Made by a program: the position numbers and the translations under genes
The notes under the pieces: model-generated
What the model saw: only the letters and a program-made list of their open reading frames with translations
Database searches by the model: none
Told to the model about the DNA's origin: nothing
In this document: piece by piece, positions 8,003-16,333 of the stretch
Numbering within the stretch: position 1 is the stretch's first letter
Layout: the number at the start of each line of letters is the position of its first letter
Source of the DNA: Prevotella sp.
GTDB lineage: Bacteria > Bacteroidota > Bacteroidia > Bacteroidales > Bacteroidaceae
Direction of reading: 5' to 3'
Length of the DNA stretch: 32,952 bases
Assembly (NCBI GenBank): GCA_016901395.1
Contig: JAEAMQ010000097.1
Span: 1 to 32,952, forward strand

Positions 8003-8275
8003 ATGAAAGTAAAACCATTAGCAGACAGAGTGCTGGTGCTTCCCGCACAAGCTGAAGAAGTAGTAGGTGGAATCATTATTCCTGACACTGCCAAGGAGAA
8101 ACCTCAGCGTGGCAAGATTGTGGCCGTGGGTCAGGGCACCAAGGACGAGCAGATGTTCCTCAAGGAAGGCGACGAGGTGCTCTATGGCAAGTATGCCGGC
8201 ACCGAACTGGAGAACGACGGCGAGAAGTATCTCATGATGCGCCAGAGCGACGTGCTGGCCGTGGTGGAAGATTAA
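8003..8275 (+). CDS. groS: Co-chaperonin GroES
   Basis: The 90-residue GroES caps the GroEL cage in the cytoplasm and helps fold proteins. The N-terminal core [12 protein letters not shown] and the mobile loop [15 protein letters not shown] are typical, as is [26 protein letters not shown] near the C-terminus. Full length for the family. It is followed by groEL after an unusually long 193-base gap that carries two palindromic repeats. Expression is probably driven from the sigma-54-like element upstream, as no housekeeping box is visible. Confidence 0.97.
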   Translation: MKVKPLADRVLVLPAQAEEVVGGIIIPDTAKEKPQRGKIVAVGQGTKDEQMFLKEGDEVLYGKYAGTELENDGEKYLMMRQSDVLAVVED

Positions 8276-8290
8276 AACGGCCTCTCCAAG

Positions 8291-8307
8291 CCCCTCCAAA
8301 GGAGGGG
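8291..8307. repeat. Palindromic repeat in the groES-groEL gap
   Basis: CCCCTCCAAAGGAGGGG is a 7-bp perfect inverted repeat with a 3-base loop, of the GC-rich dispersed intergenic type. It lacks a T-tract, so it is not a classical terminator, but it could form an mRNA hairpin between the two chaperonin genes. Confidence 0.6.
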
Positions 8308-8418
8308 ATGTTGGGTATGCCGGACAAGCCGCCCGATATCTATTTTTCCAAAATAACAATGATAAAAAACAAATGGTCCTGACCCGTCGGTCTGCCCAAT
8401 GATATGGCAGATACACAC

Positions 8419-10091
<1,673 letters not shown>

Positions 10092-10115
10092 TTTCGGTTA
10101 AACCATATAATTATA

Positions 10116-10152
10116 AATGGCGTGTCACTGTTGGTGGCACGCCATTTTTTTT
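10116..10152 (+). terminator. Intrinsic terminator after groEL
   Basis: A 13-bp stem, AATGGCGTGTCAC against GTGGCACGCCATT with one wobble pair and loop TGTTG, followed by eight T residues. It ends the groES-groEL operon. Confidence 0.9.
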
Positions 10153-10192
10153 GGTGTTAGCCGTTGTATATTGACGGTGTGGTTGATACTTT

Positions 10193-10459
10193 TTACCCCT
10201 TAACCAATTGAGAAATTACGTCAATATTATAAGACTTTTCACTACACTGGACGTTTCTACATCCTTCTTTTTGAACTGTCAAGTATTCCTTAATAGTTGA
10301 CTTTCTGTCGAGTTCGCCTTTCTTATAAATATTGTTGACGGATAGGTTAATATTCTTTTTGGTGTTTTTTAAGATTTCTTGCATCTGCTTTTGCACCAGC
10401 CCCACTGTCTCTCCCTCCAACTTTACTTCCGGTTGGGTCTTGCCATGCTTATTTTGATT
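10193..10459 (-). pseudogene. Remnant of a RhuM-family gene
   Basis: Read on the minus strand, this segment gives QPEVKLEGETVGLVQKQMQE, then KNINLSVNNIYKKGEL, TIKEYLTVQKEGCRNVQ and YNIDVIS before a stop. This matches, from memory, the middle of RhuM/virulence-associated proteins (pattern EGETVWLTQKQMAELF, then TVQKEG and YNLDVIISVGYRV). Only about 85 residues remain of a family that usually exceeds 300. The N-terminus runs into an in-frame stop at 10460-10462, and the C-terminus is lost right after DVIS. The DNA is AT-rich compared with the neighbouring chaperonin genes. I infer a decayed horizontally acquired gene. Confidence 0.7.
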
Positions 10460-10620
10460 TCACCAAGCGCACTGATAACTTAGGAGCATGTCAACTCGTT
10501 GATATGCCCTTATTTGCACACTGCAGTTGGCAATTCTGTATGATGGAAAATAATTTTGTAAAAAAAATGCTGTTTTTCATGATTTTTTTGCATTAATTTC
10601 AGAAATTTCTCATAGGATTG

Positions 10621-10652
10621 TTTGGAAGCAATTATAAAATATACTATCTTTG
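10621..10652 (+). promoter_or_regulatory. Promoter of candidate small RNA 1
   Basis: TTTG (10621-10624), a 20-base spacer, then TATCTTTG (10645-10652): a full match to the Bacteroidetes promoter consensus. The predicted start is near 10658. No ORF follows before the terminator at 10744-10777. Confidence 0.7.
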
Positions 10653-10657
10653 CAACA

Positions 10658-10777
10658 GAAATAAGAAAGATTAGTCCTGTGGGACTACAAAATATTTTTT
10701 GATTTGTTTTAGTAGATTAGTTTTTAAGTAGTTTGTTTTTAGGAATCGGTTGTCGTGATGACATCCGATTTTTTTTT
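10658..10777 (+). ncRNA. Candidate small RNA 1 (about 120 nt)
   Basis: An independent transcription unit with a consensus promoter and an intrinsic terminator but no ORF. It has a 5' hairpin (TAGTCC against GGACTA, 10672-10687), a U-rich unpaired middle, and a terminator stem (AATCGG-T-TGTC against GACA-T-CCGATT, 10744-10770) followed by T residues. The middle contains TTAGTTTTTAAG (10717-10728), which also occurs in candidate RNA 2 at 32579-32590; both regions are T-rich, so this may be chance. No Rfam family was recognised. Confidence 0.55.
10744..10777 (+). terminator. Intrinsic terminator of candidate small RNA 1
   Basis: Stem of six plus four base pairs with one T-T mismatch, loop GTGAT, then nine T residues. 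The end of the T-tract (TTTG, 10775-10778) doubles as the -33 element of the next promoter. Confidence 0.8.
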
Positions 10778-10805
10778 GCCCGTACTAAAAAAAGCATTAC
10801 CTTTG
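10775..10805 (+). promoter_or_regulatory. Promoter of the 10810 gene, leaderless type
   Basis: TTTG (10775-10778), a 19-base spacer, then TACCTTTG (10798-10805). Only four bases (CAAT) separate the box from the ATG at 10810, so transcription should start at or very near the start codon. Confidence 0.7.
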
Positions 10806-10809
10806 CAAT

Positions 10810-11043
10810 ATGAAGAATAAGTTGTCAATCGACTGGAAGAAAGCGCTGATTTTCCTCATCGTTTCGGCCGGTCTCGTCTATATCACCAAGTCTATCTGGA
10901 TGTCGATAGGCATCGTGCTGGTGCTGTTTATCATCGACGGGCTGCTGGCCAACTGGGAGTATCGCCGCAAGACCAGAAAGATATTTGATGAACTCAAGAA
11001 GATGAACGAGGAACGCAAGGATGGAGATACTGTTCATGATTGA
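10810..11043 (+). CDS. Small membrane protein of unknown function
   Basis: A 77-residue protein with a hydrophobic segment from about 12 to 48 (enough for one long or two short membrane helices) and a charged, Lys/Glu-rich C-terminal tail from 50 on, probably cytoplasmic and helical. I do not recognise the family. The consensus promoter directly in front and codon use like its neighbours support it as a real gene. It is the first gene of a unit that continues with a possible 32-codon ORF overlapping its stop and with the kinase-RapZ fusion gene at 11156, so a role linked to that pathway is possible but unproven. Confidence 0.65.
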   Translation: MKNKLSIDWKKALIFLIVSAGLVYITKSIWMSIGIVLVLFIIDGLLANWEYRRKTRKIFDELKKMNEERKDGDTVHD

Positions 11044-11134
11044 GTATCCCACGCTGATGTATTGCACCTGCGTGGTGGACAATGCCGTCGTGGAGGGCCT
11101 GTTGCCCACTAAGAGTGTCAGCGAAATCAACTAA
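11036..11134 (+). CDS. Possible 32-residue small ORF
   Basis: The ATG lies within the last codons of the upstream gene (8-base overlap) and the stop is 21 bases before the kinase gene. The product has a CTC motif near residue 10 and no known domain. Codon use is similar to real genes nearby. It could be a true coupled small protein, or the former C-terminal part of the upstream gene after a frameshift. Nothing in the sequence decides between these. Confidence 0.25.
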   Translation: MIEYPTLMYCTCVVDNAVVEGLLPTKSVSEIN

Positions 11135-11155
11135 CCGTCGAGGATACATTATTAT

Positions 11156-12709
11156 ATGGAGAAACTCATCCAACTCTATACCGCATGGTCGGGCAAGGCT
11201 CCGGCGCATGTGAAAAAGCTGGCGGGCGCCGGCAGCAACCGTGAGTATTACCGCTTCACGTCGGCCGACGGGCAGACCGTTATCGGCGTGGTGGGCACGA
11301 GTCTCGACGAGAACCGTGCGTTTATCGGCCTCGACCGGCACTTCGTGGAGAAGCGTCTGCCTGTGCCGCAGGTGCTCGCCGTGAGCGACGACGAGATGAG
11401 ATACCTGCAGACCGACTTGGGCAACACGTCGCTGTTTGATGCCATCAAGGGCGGTCGCGAGGCTGGCGGACGCTACAATGTGGCCGAGAAGGAACTGCTG
11501 TTGCGCACCATTCGTGAGCTGCCCAACATCCAGATTCGCGGCGCTCACAACATGGATTGGAGCCAATGCTATCCCCAACCCGAGTTCGATGAGAACAGTG
11601 TGCTCTTCGATCTCAACTATTTCAAATATTGTTTTCTGAAGCCGACGGAGCTTGATTTCCATGAGATGAAACTCGAAGCCACGTTCCGTCGCATGGCCAA
11701 AGACCTCACGTCGGAGCCTGGCGAGTGTTTTCTCTATCGCGATTTCCAGGCCCGCAACGTGATGCTCGATGCCCAGGGAAATCCTTATTTCATCGATTTT
11801 CAGGGCGGTCGCAAGGGTCCTTTCTACTACGATCTGGCCTCATTTCTCTGGCAGGCGTCTGCCAAATATCCGTTTAAGCTGCGCCGCGACCTGCTGGCGG
11901 CCTATTATGAGTCACTCCGGCAGTATGTCGAGGTGCCCACGGTGCGCCATTTTGCCGAGCGCCTGAGCCTGTTTGTGCTGTTCCGCACGCTTCAGGTGCT
12001 GGGGGCATACGGCTTCCGCGGCTATTTCGAACACAAACAACACTTCATCGACAGCATCCCTCCCGCCATCGAAAACCTGCGCGACCTGCTGGCCTTGCGC
12101 GACGATATGCTGCCCTATCCCTATCTCCGCGACCTGCTGCAACGACTCACCGAACTGCCCCAGTTTGCCCCGAAGGAGGTGCCGGTGACACAGCGTAGCG
12201 ACGGTTTCAGGACCACCGACCGCGACATCTACGATGCCCACCCGCAGGATGGCCCTGCCACTTTCTCGAAATATGACGGCAAAGGCCCGCTCAAGGTTAC
12301 TGTCTACAGCTTCTCTTTCCATAAGGGAATACCCGAGGATCCGTCGGGCAACGGTGGCGGATATGTCTTCGACTGCCGCTCGACACATAACCCCGGCCGA
12401 TATGAGCCGTACAAGAAGCTCACCGGTCTGGACGAGCCGGTCATCCGATTTCTTGAGGACGATGGCGAGATACTGGAGTTTTTGGAACATATCTACGCCC
12501 TCGCCGACAAGCATGTGGCACGCTATATCCAGCGCGGCTTTACCCATCTGATGTTCTGTTTCGGTTGCACGGGCGGCCAGCACCGCAGTGTTTACAGTGC
12601 CCAGCATCTCGCCGAGCACATCCATCAGAAGTTTGGCATCGAGGTAGAGATTATCCATCGCGAGCAGAATATCCACCAAACCCTAAACGTCATCAAGCGT
12701 CCAGCTTGA
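11156..12709 (+). CDS. AmgK-like sugar kinase fused to a RapZ C-terminal domain
   Basis: A 517-residue two-domain protein. Residues 1-340 are an aminoglycoside-phosphotransferase-fold kinase: an N-terminal lobe with GAGSNREYYRF near 24, the catalytic loop YRDFQARNVML (Asp196), and the metal-binding YFIDFQGG (Asp214). RDFQARN resembles AmgK, the anomeric kinase for N-acetylmuramate and N-acetylglucosamine in Pseudomonas cell-wall recycling. Residues about 379-503 match the C-terminal domain of RapZ: SFSFHKGIP, the YVFDCR-x-NPGR block, LTGLD, and the signature GCTGGQHRSVYSAQ. In E. coli this domain binds glucosamine-6-phosphate. The Walker-type N-terminal domain of RapZ is absent and the kinase takes its place. 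A MurU-like gene follows. Substrate and regulation by GlcN6P are inferences. Confidence 0.85.
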   Translation: MEKLIQLYTAWSGKAPAHVKKLAGAGSNREYYRFTSADGQTVIGVVGTSLDENRAFIGLDRHFVEKRLPVPQVLAVSDDEMRYLQTDLGNTSLFDAIKGGREAGGRYNVAEKELLLRTIRELPNIQIRGAHNMDWSQCYPQPEFDENSVLFDLNYFKYCFLKPTELDFHEMKLEATFRRMAKDLTSEPGECFLYRDFQARNVMLDAQGNPYFIDFQGGRKGPFYYDLASFLWQASAKYPFKLRRDLLAAYYESLRQYVEVPTVRHFAERLSLFVLFRTLQVLGAYGFRGYFEHKQHFIDSIPPAIENLRDLLALRDDMLPYPYLRDLLQRLTELPQFAPKEVPVTQRSDGFRTTDRDIYDAHPQDGPATFSKYDGKGPLKVTVYSFSFHKGIPEDPSGNGGGYVFDCRSTHNPGRYEPYKKLTGLDEPVIRFLEDDGEILEFLEHIYALADKHVARYIQRGFTHLMFCFGCTGGQHRSVYSAQHLAEHIHQKFGIEVEIIHREQNIHQTLNVIKRPA

Positions 12710-12717
12710 TGACGTTT
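12685..12717. repeat. 14-bp perfect inverted repeat across the kinase-RapZ stop codon
   Basis: AAACGTCATCAAGC (12685-12698) and GCTTGATGACGTTT (12704-12717) are exact reverse complements around the loop GTCCA. The left arm encodes the last codons and the right arm contains the TGA. Only three T residues end the right arm, so it is a weak terminator by itself; it may act as an mRNA 3'-end stabiliser. Confidence 0.8.
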
Positions 12718-12727
12718 GTCATCTCAG

Positions 12728-12748
12728 GAGCATGGCTGCTCTTTTTTT
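12728..12748 (+). terminator. Intrinsic terminator after the kinase-RapZ gene
   Basis: GAGCA-TGGC-TGCTC hairpin with five base pairs, followed by seven T residues. It separates this gene from the downstream murU-like gene, which has its own promoter. Confidence 0.7.
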
Positions 12749-12791
12749 CTGCATGACAATGGTCGGATGACAGCAAAAAAGCGACTGTTTG

Positions 12792-12823
12792 TTTGCGTTT
12801 CTGACATTAATGTGCTAATTTTG
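12792..12823 (+). promoter_or_regulatory. Promoter of the murU-like gene, leaderless type
   Basis: TTTG (12792-12795), a 20-base spacer, then TAATTTTG (12816-12823), ending four bases (CACC) before the ATG. The mRNA is predicted to start at or within a few bases of the start codon. Confidence 0.7.
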
Positions 12824-12827
12824 CACC

Positions 12828-13661
12828 ATGAAACAAGCCATGATTTTCGCTGCAGGCTTAGGCACCCGCCTACGACCACTTACCGACAACATGCCCAAAG
12901 CACTGGTAAGGGTAGGAGAGGAGCCGCTCCTAAAGCATGTGATTTTCAGGCTGCGCGATGCCGGATTTACCCGTCTTGTGGTGAATGTGCATCACTTTTC
13001 CCAGCAGATTATCGACTATCTCAAGGCCAACGACAACTTTGGACTTGATATCCGCGTCAGCGACGAAACGGCCTCACTGCTCGATACCGGAGGCGGTATC
13101 CGCCGTGCGGCCGAACTTTTTGACCCCAACTATCCCATCCTCATCCACAACGTCGACATCCTGAGCAATGTCGATCTGGCCCGTTTCTACGGCTTCGACC
13201 CGAAGGTGATGTGCGTCGACTGCGGCGTGCCCCATCTGCTGGCCGGTGCCCAACTCCTCGTGAGCTGGCGCAAGACCAAGCGCTATCTCCTTTTCGACGA
13301 CCAGATGTTGCTCGTGGGATGGGTCAACCTTGAGACCGGCGAGGTGAAGTCGCCCTATCCCGAGGTGAAGTCTGCGCTGCAGCATCTCACCTTCCCCATC
13401 ACCCCCACCGACGAGCCTCTGGTGCTTGCCGACTGCTACCGGGCCTTTGCCTTCAGTGGCATCCACTGCTTCTCGCCCCGCATGTTCCCCCTGATGGTGG
13501 GCCTTCCCGAGAAGTTTCCCATCATGGATTTCTACCTCACCAACTGCCGCAAGATGCCCGTCAAGGGCTATGTGCAGCCCGACCTGAAGCTCATGGACGT
13601 CGGCAAGCTCGATACCCTGCACGAGGCGGAGGAGTTTTTGAAGGTGTTAGGGGGTAGGTGA
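12828..13661 (+). CDS. murU: MurU-like sugar-phosphate nucleotidyltransferase
   Basis: A 277-residue enzyme of the NTP-transferase (GT-A-like) fold. The N-terminal nucleotide-binding signature GLGTRLRPLTDNMPKAL lies at 10-26; LDTGGGIRRA near 87 and HNVDILSN near 102 supply the nucleotide and metal sites. In Pseudomonas, MurU converts N-acetylmuramate-1-phosphate to UDP-MurNAc after AmgK has made the sugar-1-phosphate. The gene directly upstream is an AmgK-like kinase, which supports the same pathway here, but mannose-1-phosphate or glucose-1-phosphate transferases share these motifs. Its own promoter and the terminator upstream suggest separate transcription from the kinase gene. Confidence 0.75.
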   Translation: MKQAMIFAAGLGTRLRPLTDNMPKALVRVGEEPLLKHVIFRLRDAGFTRLVVNVHHFSQQIIDYLKANDNFGLDIRVSDETASLLDTGGGIRRAAELFDPNYPILIHNVDILSNVDLARFYGFDPKVMCVDCGVPHLLAGAQLLVSWRKTKRYLLFDDQMLLVGWVNLETGEVKSPYPEVKSALQHLTFPITPTDEPLVLADCYRAFAFSGIHCFSPRMFPLMVGLPEKFPIMDFYLTNCRKMPVKGYVQPDLKLMDVGKLDTLHEAEEFLKVLGGR

Positions 13662-13770
13662 TGGGTGTTAGTTGTTAGGTGATAGGCGTTAAATGGTAGG
13701 TGTTAGGTGTTAGTTGGTAGGTGATAAGATGTTAGATGATGCGATGAAAAGATATTCGAAGACAGATGTT
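13645..13770. repeat. Low-complexity GGTGTTAG-type tandem repeats
   Basis: The end of the murU-like gene and the spacer after it consist of imperfect repeats of a 7-10 base unit (GGTGTTAG, GGTAGGTG, AGTTGGTAGG). No ORF or clear terminator was seen in it. Confidence 0.6.
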
Positions 13771-13832
13771 AGGCATTAAACAAGAAAAATAGAAACTACG
13801 AAAATATAATTCATGCTTAGGCATTCTGACAT

Positions 13833-13861
13833 CCTTCCCTTTGGGAAGGCTTGGTTAGGCC
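13833..13861 (+). repeat. Dispersed hairpin repeat 23 nt before guaA
   Basis: CCTTCCC-TTT-GGGAAGG followed by CTTGGTTAGGCC, one mismatch from the copy before groEL at 8419-8447. Confidence 0.75.
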
Positions 13862-13884
13862 TATGGCGTCACTTTTTTTTTATT

Positions 13885-15429
13885 ATGCAACAGAAGATTA
13901 TCATTCTTGATTTCGGTTCACAGACCACGCAGCTCATAGGCCGCCGCGTGCGCGAGTTGGACACCTTCTGCGAGATTCTTCCTTACAACAAATTTCCCCA
14001 GAACGACCCCTCGGTCATTGGCGTGATCCTCAGCGGAAGCCCGTATTCCGTGCACGACCCCGAGGCGTTCAAGGTGGATTTGAGCCAGTTCATCGGCAAA
14101 TATCCGGTGCTCGGCATCTGCTATGGTGCCCAGTTCATCAGCTATTCGGGTGGCGGCAAGGTGGAGCAGACAGGAACCCGTGAGTATGGTCGGGCCAATC
14201 TCCAGCAGTTTGAGGCCGACAACGCGCTGTTCCGCGGCTTCGAAGACAACTCTCAGGTGTGGATGAGCCACGGCGACACCATCACAGCCATCCCCCAGGA
14301 CTTTCGTGTCATCGGGTCGACGGCCGACGTGAAGTATGCTGCTTTTGCCAGCAACACGCAGCCGGTGTGGTGCGTACAGTTCCACCCCGAGGTCTACCAC
14401 ACCACGCAGGGCACCCAGCTGCTCCGCAATTTCGTGGTCGACATCTGCGGCAGCAAGCAGGAGTGGAGTCCCGCCTCGTTTGTGGAGTCCACCGTTGAGG
14501 AACTCAAGGCCCAGCTCGGCAACGACCGCGTGATCCTCGGTCTCTCCGGCGGTGTCGACTCGTCGGTGTGTGCCACGCTGCTCAACAAGGCCATCGGCAA
14601 AAACCTCACCTGTATCTTCGTGGACCACGGCATGCTCCGCAAGAACGAGTTCAGCAAGGTGATGGAGGCCTATCAGGGCCTCGGGCTCAACGTTATCGGC
14701 GTGGATGCCTCGGAGAAATTCTTCAAAGACCTGGAGGGCGTGAGCGACCCCGAGCAGAAACGCAAGATTATCGGCCGCGACTTCGTGGAGGTGTTCAACG
14801 CCGAGGCGAAGAAAATCACCGATGCCAAATGGCTTGCGCAGGGCACCATCTATCCCGACCGCATCGAGAGCCTCTCCATCACGGGCATGGTCATCAAGAG
14901 CCATCACAACGTGGGCGGACTGCCCAAGGAGATGCATCTGCAGCTCTGCGAACCGCTGCAATGGCTGTTCAAGGATGAGGTGCGCCGCGTGGGCTACCAG
15001 CTCAAGATGCCCGAGCGACTCATCAAGCGTCATCCGTTCCCCGGACCTGGCCTCGCCGTGCGCATCCTCGGCGACATCACGCGTGAGAAAGTGCGTATCC
15101 TGCAGGATGCCGACGATATCTATATCGACAAGATGCACAACTATCTCCTGCCCGACGGCACCAGCCTCTACGATCATGTGTGGCAGGCTGGCACGGTGCT
15201 GCTGTCCACCATCCGCTCTGTGGGAGTGATGGGCGACGAGCGCACCTACGAGCATCCGGTGGCCCTGCGTGCCGTGACATCGATGGATGCCATGACGGCC
15301 GACTGGGCCCACCTGCCCTACGACTTCATGGCCGACGTGTCCAACGAGATCATCCGCAAGGTGAAGGGCGTGAACCGCGTGTGCTACGACATCTCGTCGA
15401 AACCGCCATCAACCATCGAGTGGGAGTAA
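13885..15429 (+). CDS. guaA: GMP synthase (glutamine-hydrolysing)
   Basis: Makes GMP from XMP using ATP and glutamine, the last step of guanine nucleotide synthesis. The 514 residues have the normal order: a class I glutamine amidotransferase domain with the triad Cys79 (LGICYGAQ), His167 and Glu169 (QFHPEV); an ATP pyrophosphatase domain with the P-loop SGGVDSS (221-227); and the C-terminal dimerisation domain with [18 protein letters not shown] and the ending STIEWE. The ATG at 13885 was chosen because it gives the family N-terminus; in-frame extension to 13813 would run through the hairpin repeat. It is a single-gene unit with a terminator after it. No purine riboswitch was recognised. Confidence 0.97.
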   Translation: MQQKIIILDFGSQTTQLIGRRVRELDTFCEILPYNKFPQNDPSVIGVILSGSPYSVHDPEAFKVDLSQFIGKYPVLGICYGAQFISYSGGGKVEQTGTREYGRANLQQFEADNALFRGFEDNSQVWMSHGDTITAIPQDFRVIGSTADVKYAAFASNTQPVWCVQFHPEVYHTTQGTQLLRNFVVDICGSKQEWSPASFVESTVEELKAQLGNDRVILGLSGGVDSSVCATLLNKAIGKNLTCIFVDHGMLRKNEFSKVMEAYQGLGLNVIGVDASEKFFKDLEGVSDPEQKRKIIGRDFVEVFNAEAKKITDAKWLAQGTIYPDRIESLSITGMVIKSHHNVGGLPKEMHLQLCEPLQWLFKDEVRRVGYQLKMPERLIKRHPFPGPGLAVRILGDITREKVRILQDADDIYIDKMHNYLLPDGTSLYDHVWQAGTVLLSTIRSVGVMGDERTYEHPVALRAVTSMDAMTADWAHLPYDFMADVSNEIIRKVKGVNRVCYDISSKPPSTIEWE

Positions 15430-15498
15430 ACCCTCGTGCCGTCTTCGCCCTTCGGCGGAGCGATGACCATCGGTTTTCGACCCATAAAAATCCATTTC

Positions 15499-15533
15499 AA
15501 GGCAACACTGGCTCTGTCGGTGTTGCCTTTTTT
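15499..15533 (+). terminator. Intrinsic terminator after guaA
   Basis: Ten-base-pair stem AAGGCAACAC against GTGTTGCCTT, followed by a T-tract. Confidence 0.9.
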
Positions 15534-15788
15534 CATCCTTGGGTGTTCTCGTCATCGCCCCACCGTCATGGCAGTGGCAGAAGATTCCCTCCCCGTTGAA
15601 CTCCTCTTGGAACATCTTACTCGTTAGAAATGAGCGTCAATACTTGTTGAAAGATATTGAAGAATAGCGCAAAAAACAAGGGCTTGTAACGGATGAGTGC
15701 ATGGCAGGAGGGAAAATAGAGAAAAACAGGTGTTTTGTTAAACCGCTGCAAACCAGCGGCTTGTAATATATTGACAAATCATGGCATT

Positions 15789-15837
15789 GCGATTACTATC
15801 TAATCGCATGACGAATACTATCTAATCGTGTTGCGAT
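15789..15837. repeat. Second locus of the 22-bp repeat family
   Basis: Two full units, GCGATTACTATCTAATCG plus four bases (15789-15810) and ACGAATACTATCTAATCG plus four (15811-15832), then the start of a third (GCGAT). Same period, same RCGAT start and ATCG core as the array at 6459-6568. Confidence 0.75.
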
Positions 15838-16282
15838 AAGCACCTGATTGCACGGCGGTTGGGGTCTTATGGCAGCGTGAAAAAGGCAAAAAGTATCGTC
15901 AAAAGCATGTTTTGCACCCTCCATGAGGGCAAAAAGCCCCGACCATTCTGTCTTCGAGCTGTGAAAACGACGGTTTTTCTCTCTCCCGTGAGAATAAAAA
16001 GGCGCACGTTTTTGTTGAAAAATCATGACATATTGAGCGTGTGACCTAAGTCTCCCTAATGCCGATATAAGATGATTGCGCATGGTTTTTCGCCTGTGGT
16101 TGGTCTCGGTGGAGTCCCTGTTTCCTCCCACAGAACTCCTTCGTCCATGGCGAGAGCCTCTGCGGTGTGAGACAGCGGGAGGTGACAAGGTGTGCCCACT
16201 GCGCGGAATGGCAGCAGAGCACCTCGTTCGTTAATTATCTTAAAAAAAGAGGGCAGGGAAGTCCTAAAGGTCGCTTTTTCCC

Positions 16283-16299
16283 GTCTATAGAATATAGAC
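16283..16299. promoter_or_regulatory. Inverted repeat upstream of the thioredoxin-like gene
   Basis: GTCTATA-GAA-TATAGAC is a perfect 7-bp inverted repeat 34 bases before the ATG at 16334. Its size and place suit an operator. No TAnnTTTG box was found nearby. Confidence 0.35.
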
Positions 16300-16333
16300 A
16301 ATGCAAAAAAGATATTCAATATAAGGTAAAACC

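Larger units (their letters stand above)
15430..16333. other. About 900-bp region without a convincing gene
   Basis: It holds the guaA terminator, a hairpin at about 15745 (CCGCTG against CAGCGG), two 22-bp repeat units at 15789-15837, a hairpin at 15910-15934 (TTTTG/CAAAA plus CCCTC/GAGGG), and an inverted repeat at 16283-16299. Several short ORFs occur on both strands, but none has a signal peptide, domain or promoter to support it. The 15859-16044 stretch reads as a 61-codon ORF of basic composition that might be a dispersed repeat rather than a gene. Confidence 0.5.

Noticed and set aside
10994..11662. 222-codon minus-strand ORF opposite the kinase gene
   Set aside because: The plus-strand kinase motifs are clear and the minus-strand product has no domain.
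13662..13884. Purine riboswitch before guaA
   Set aside because: The leader is low-complexity repeat followed by the dispersed hairpin; no three-way junction or conserved loop bases were seen.
13918..15312. 464-codon ORF on the minus strand, opposite guaA
   Set aside because: It lies entirely within guaA, which has all family motifs. The long open frame is a by-product of GC-rich codon use and the translation is rich in His, Val and Ala without any domain.
15436..15627. 63-codon ORF after guaA with a hydrophobic stretch and a GC motif resembling a lipobox
   Set aside because: It runs through the guaA terminator hairpin and T-tract, and no promoter lies between.
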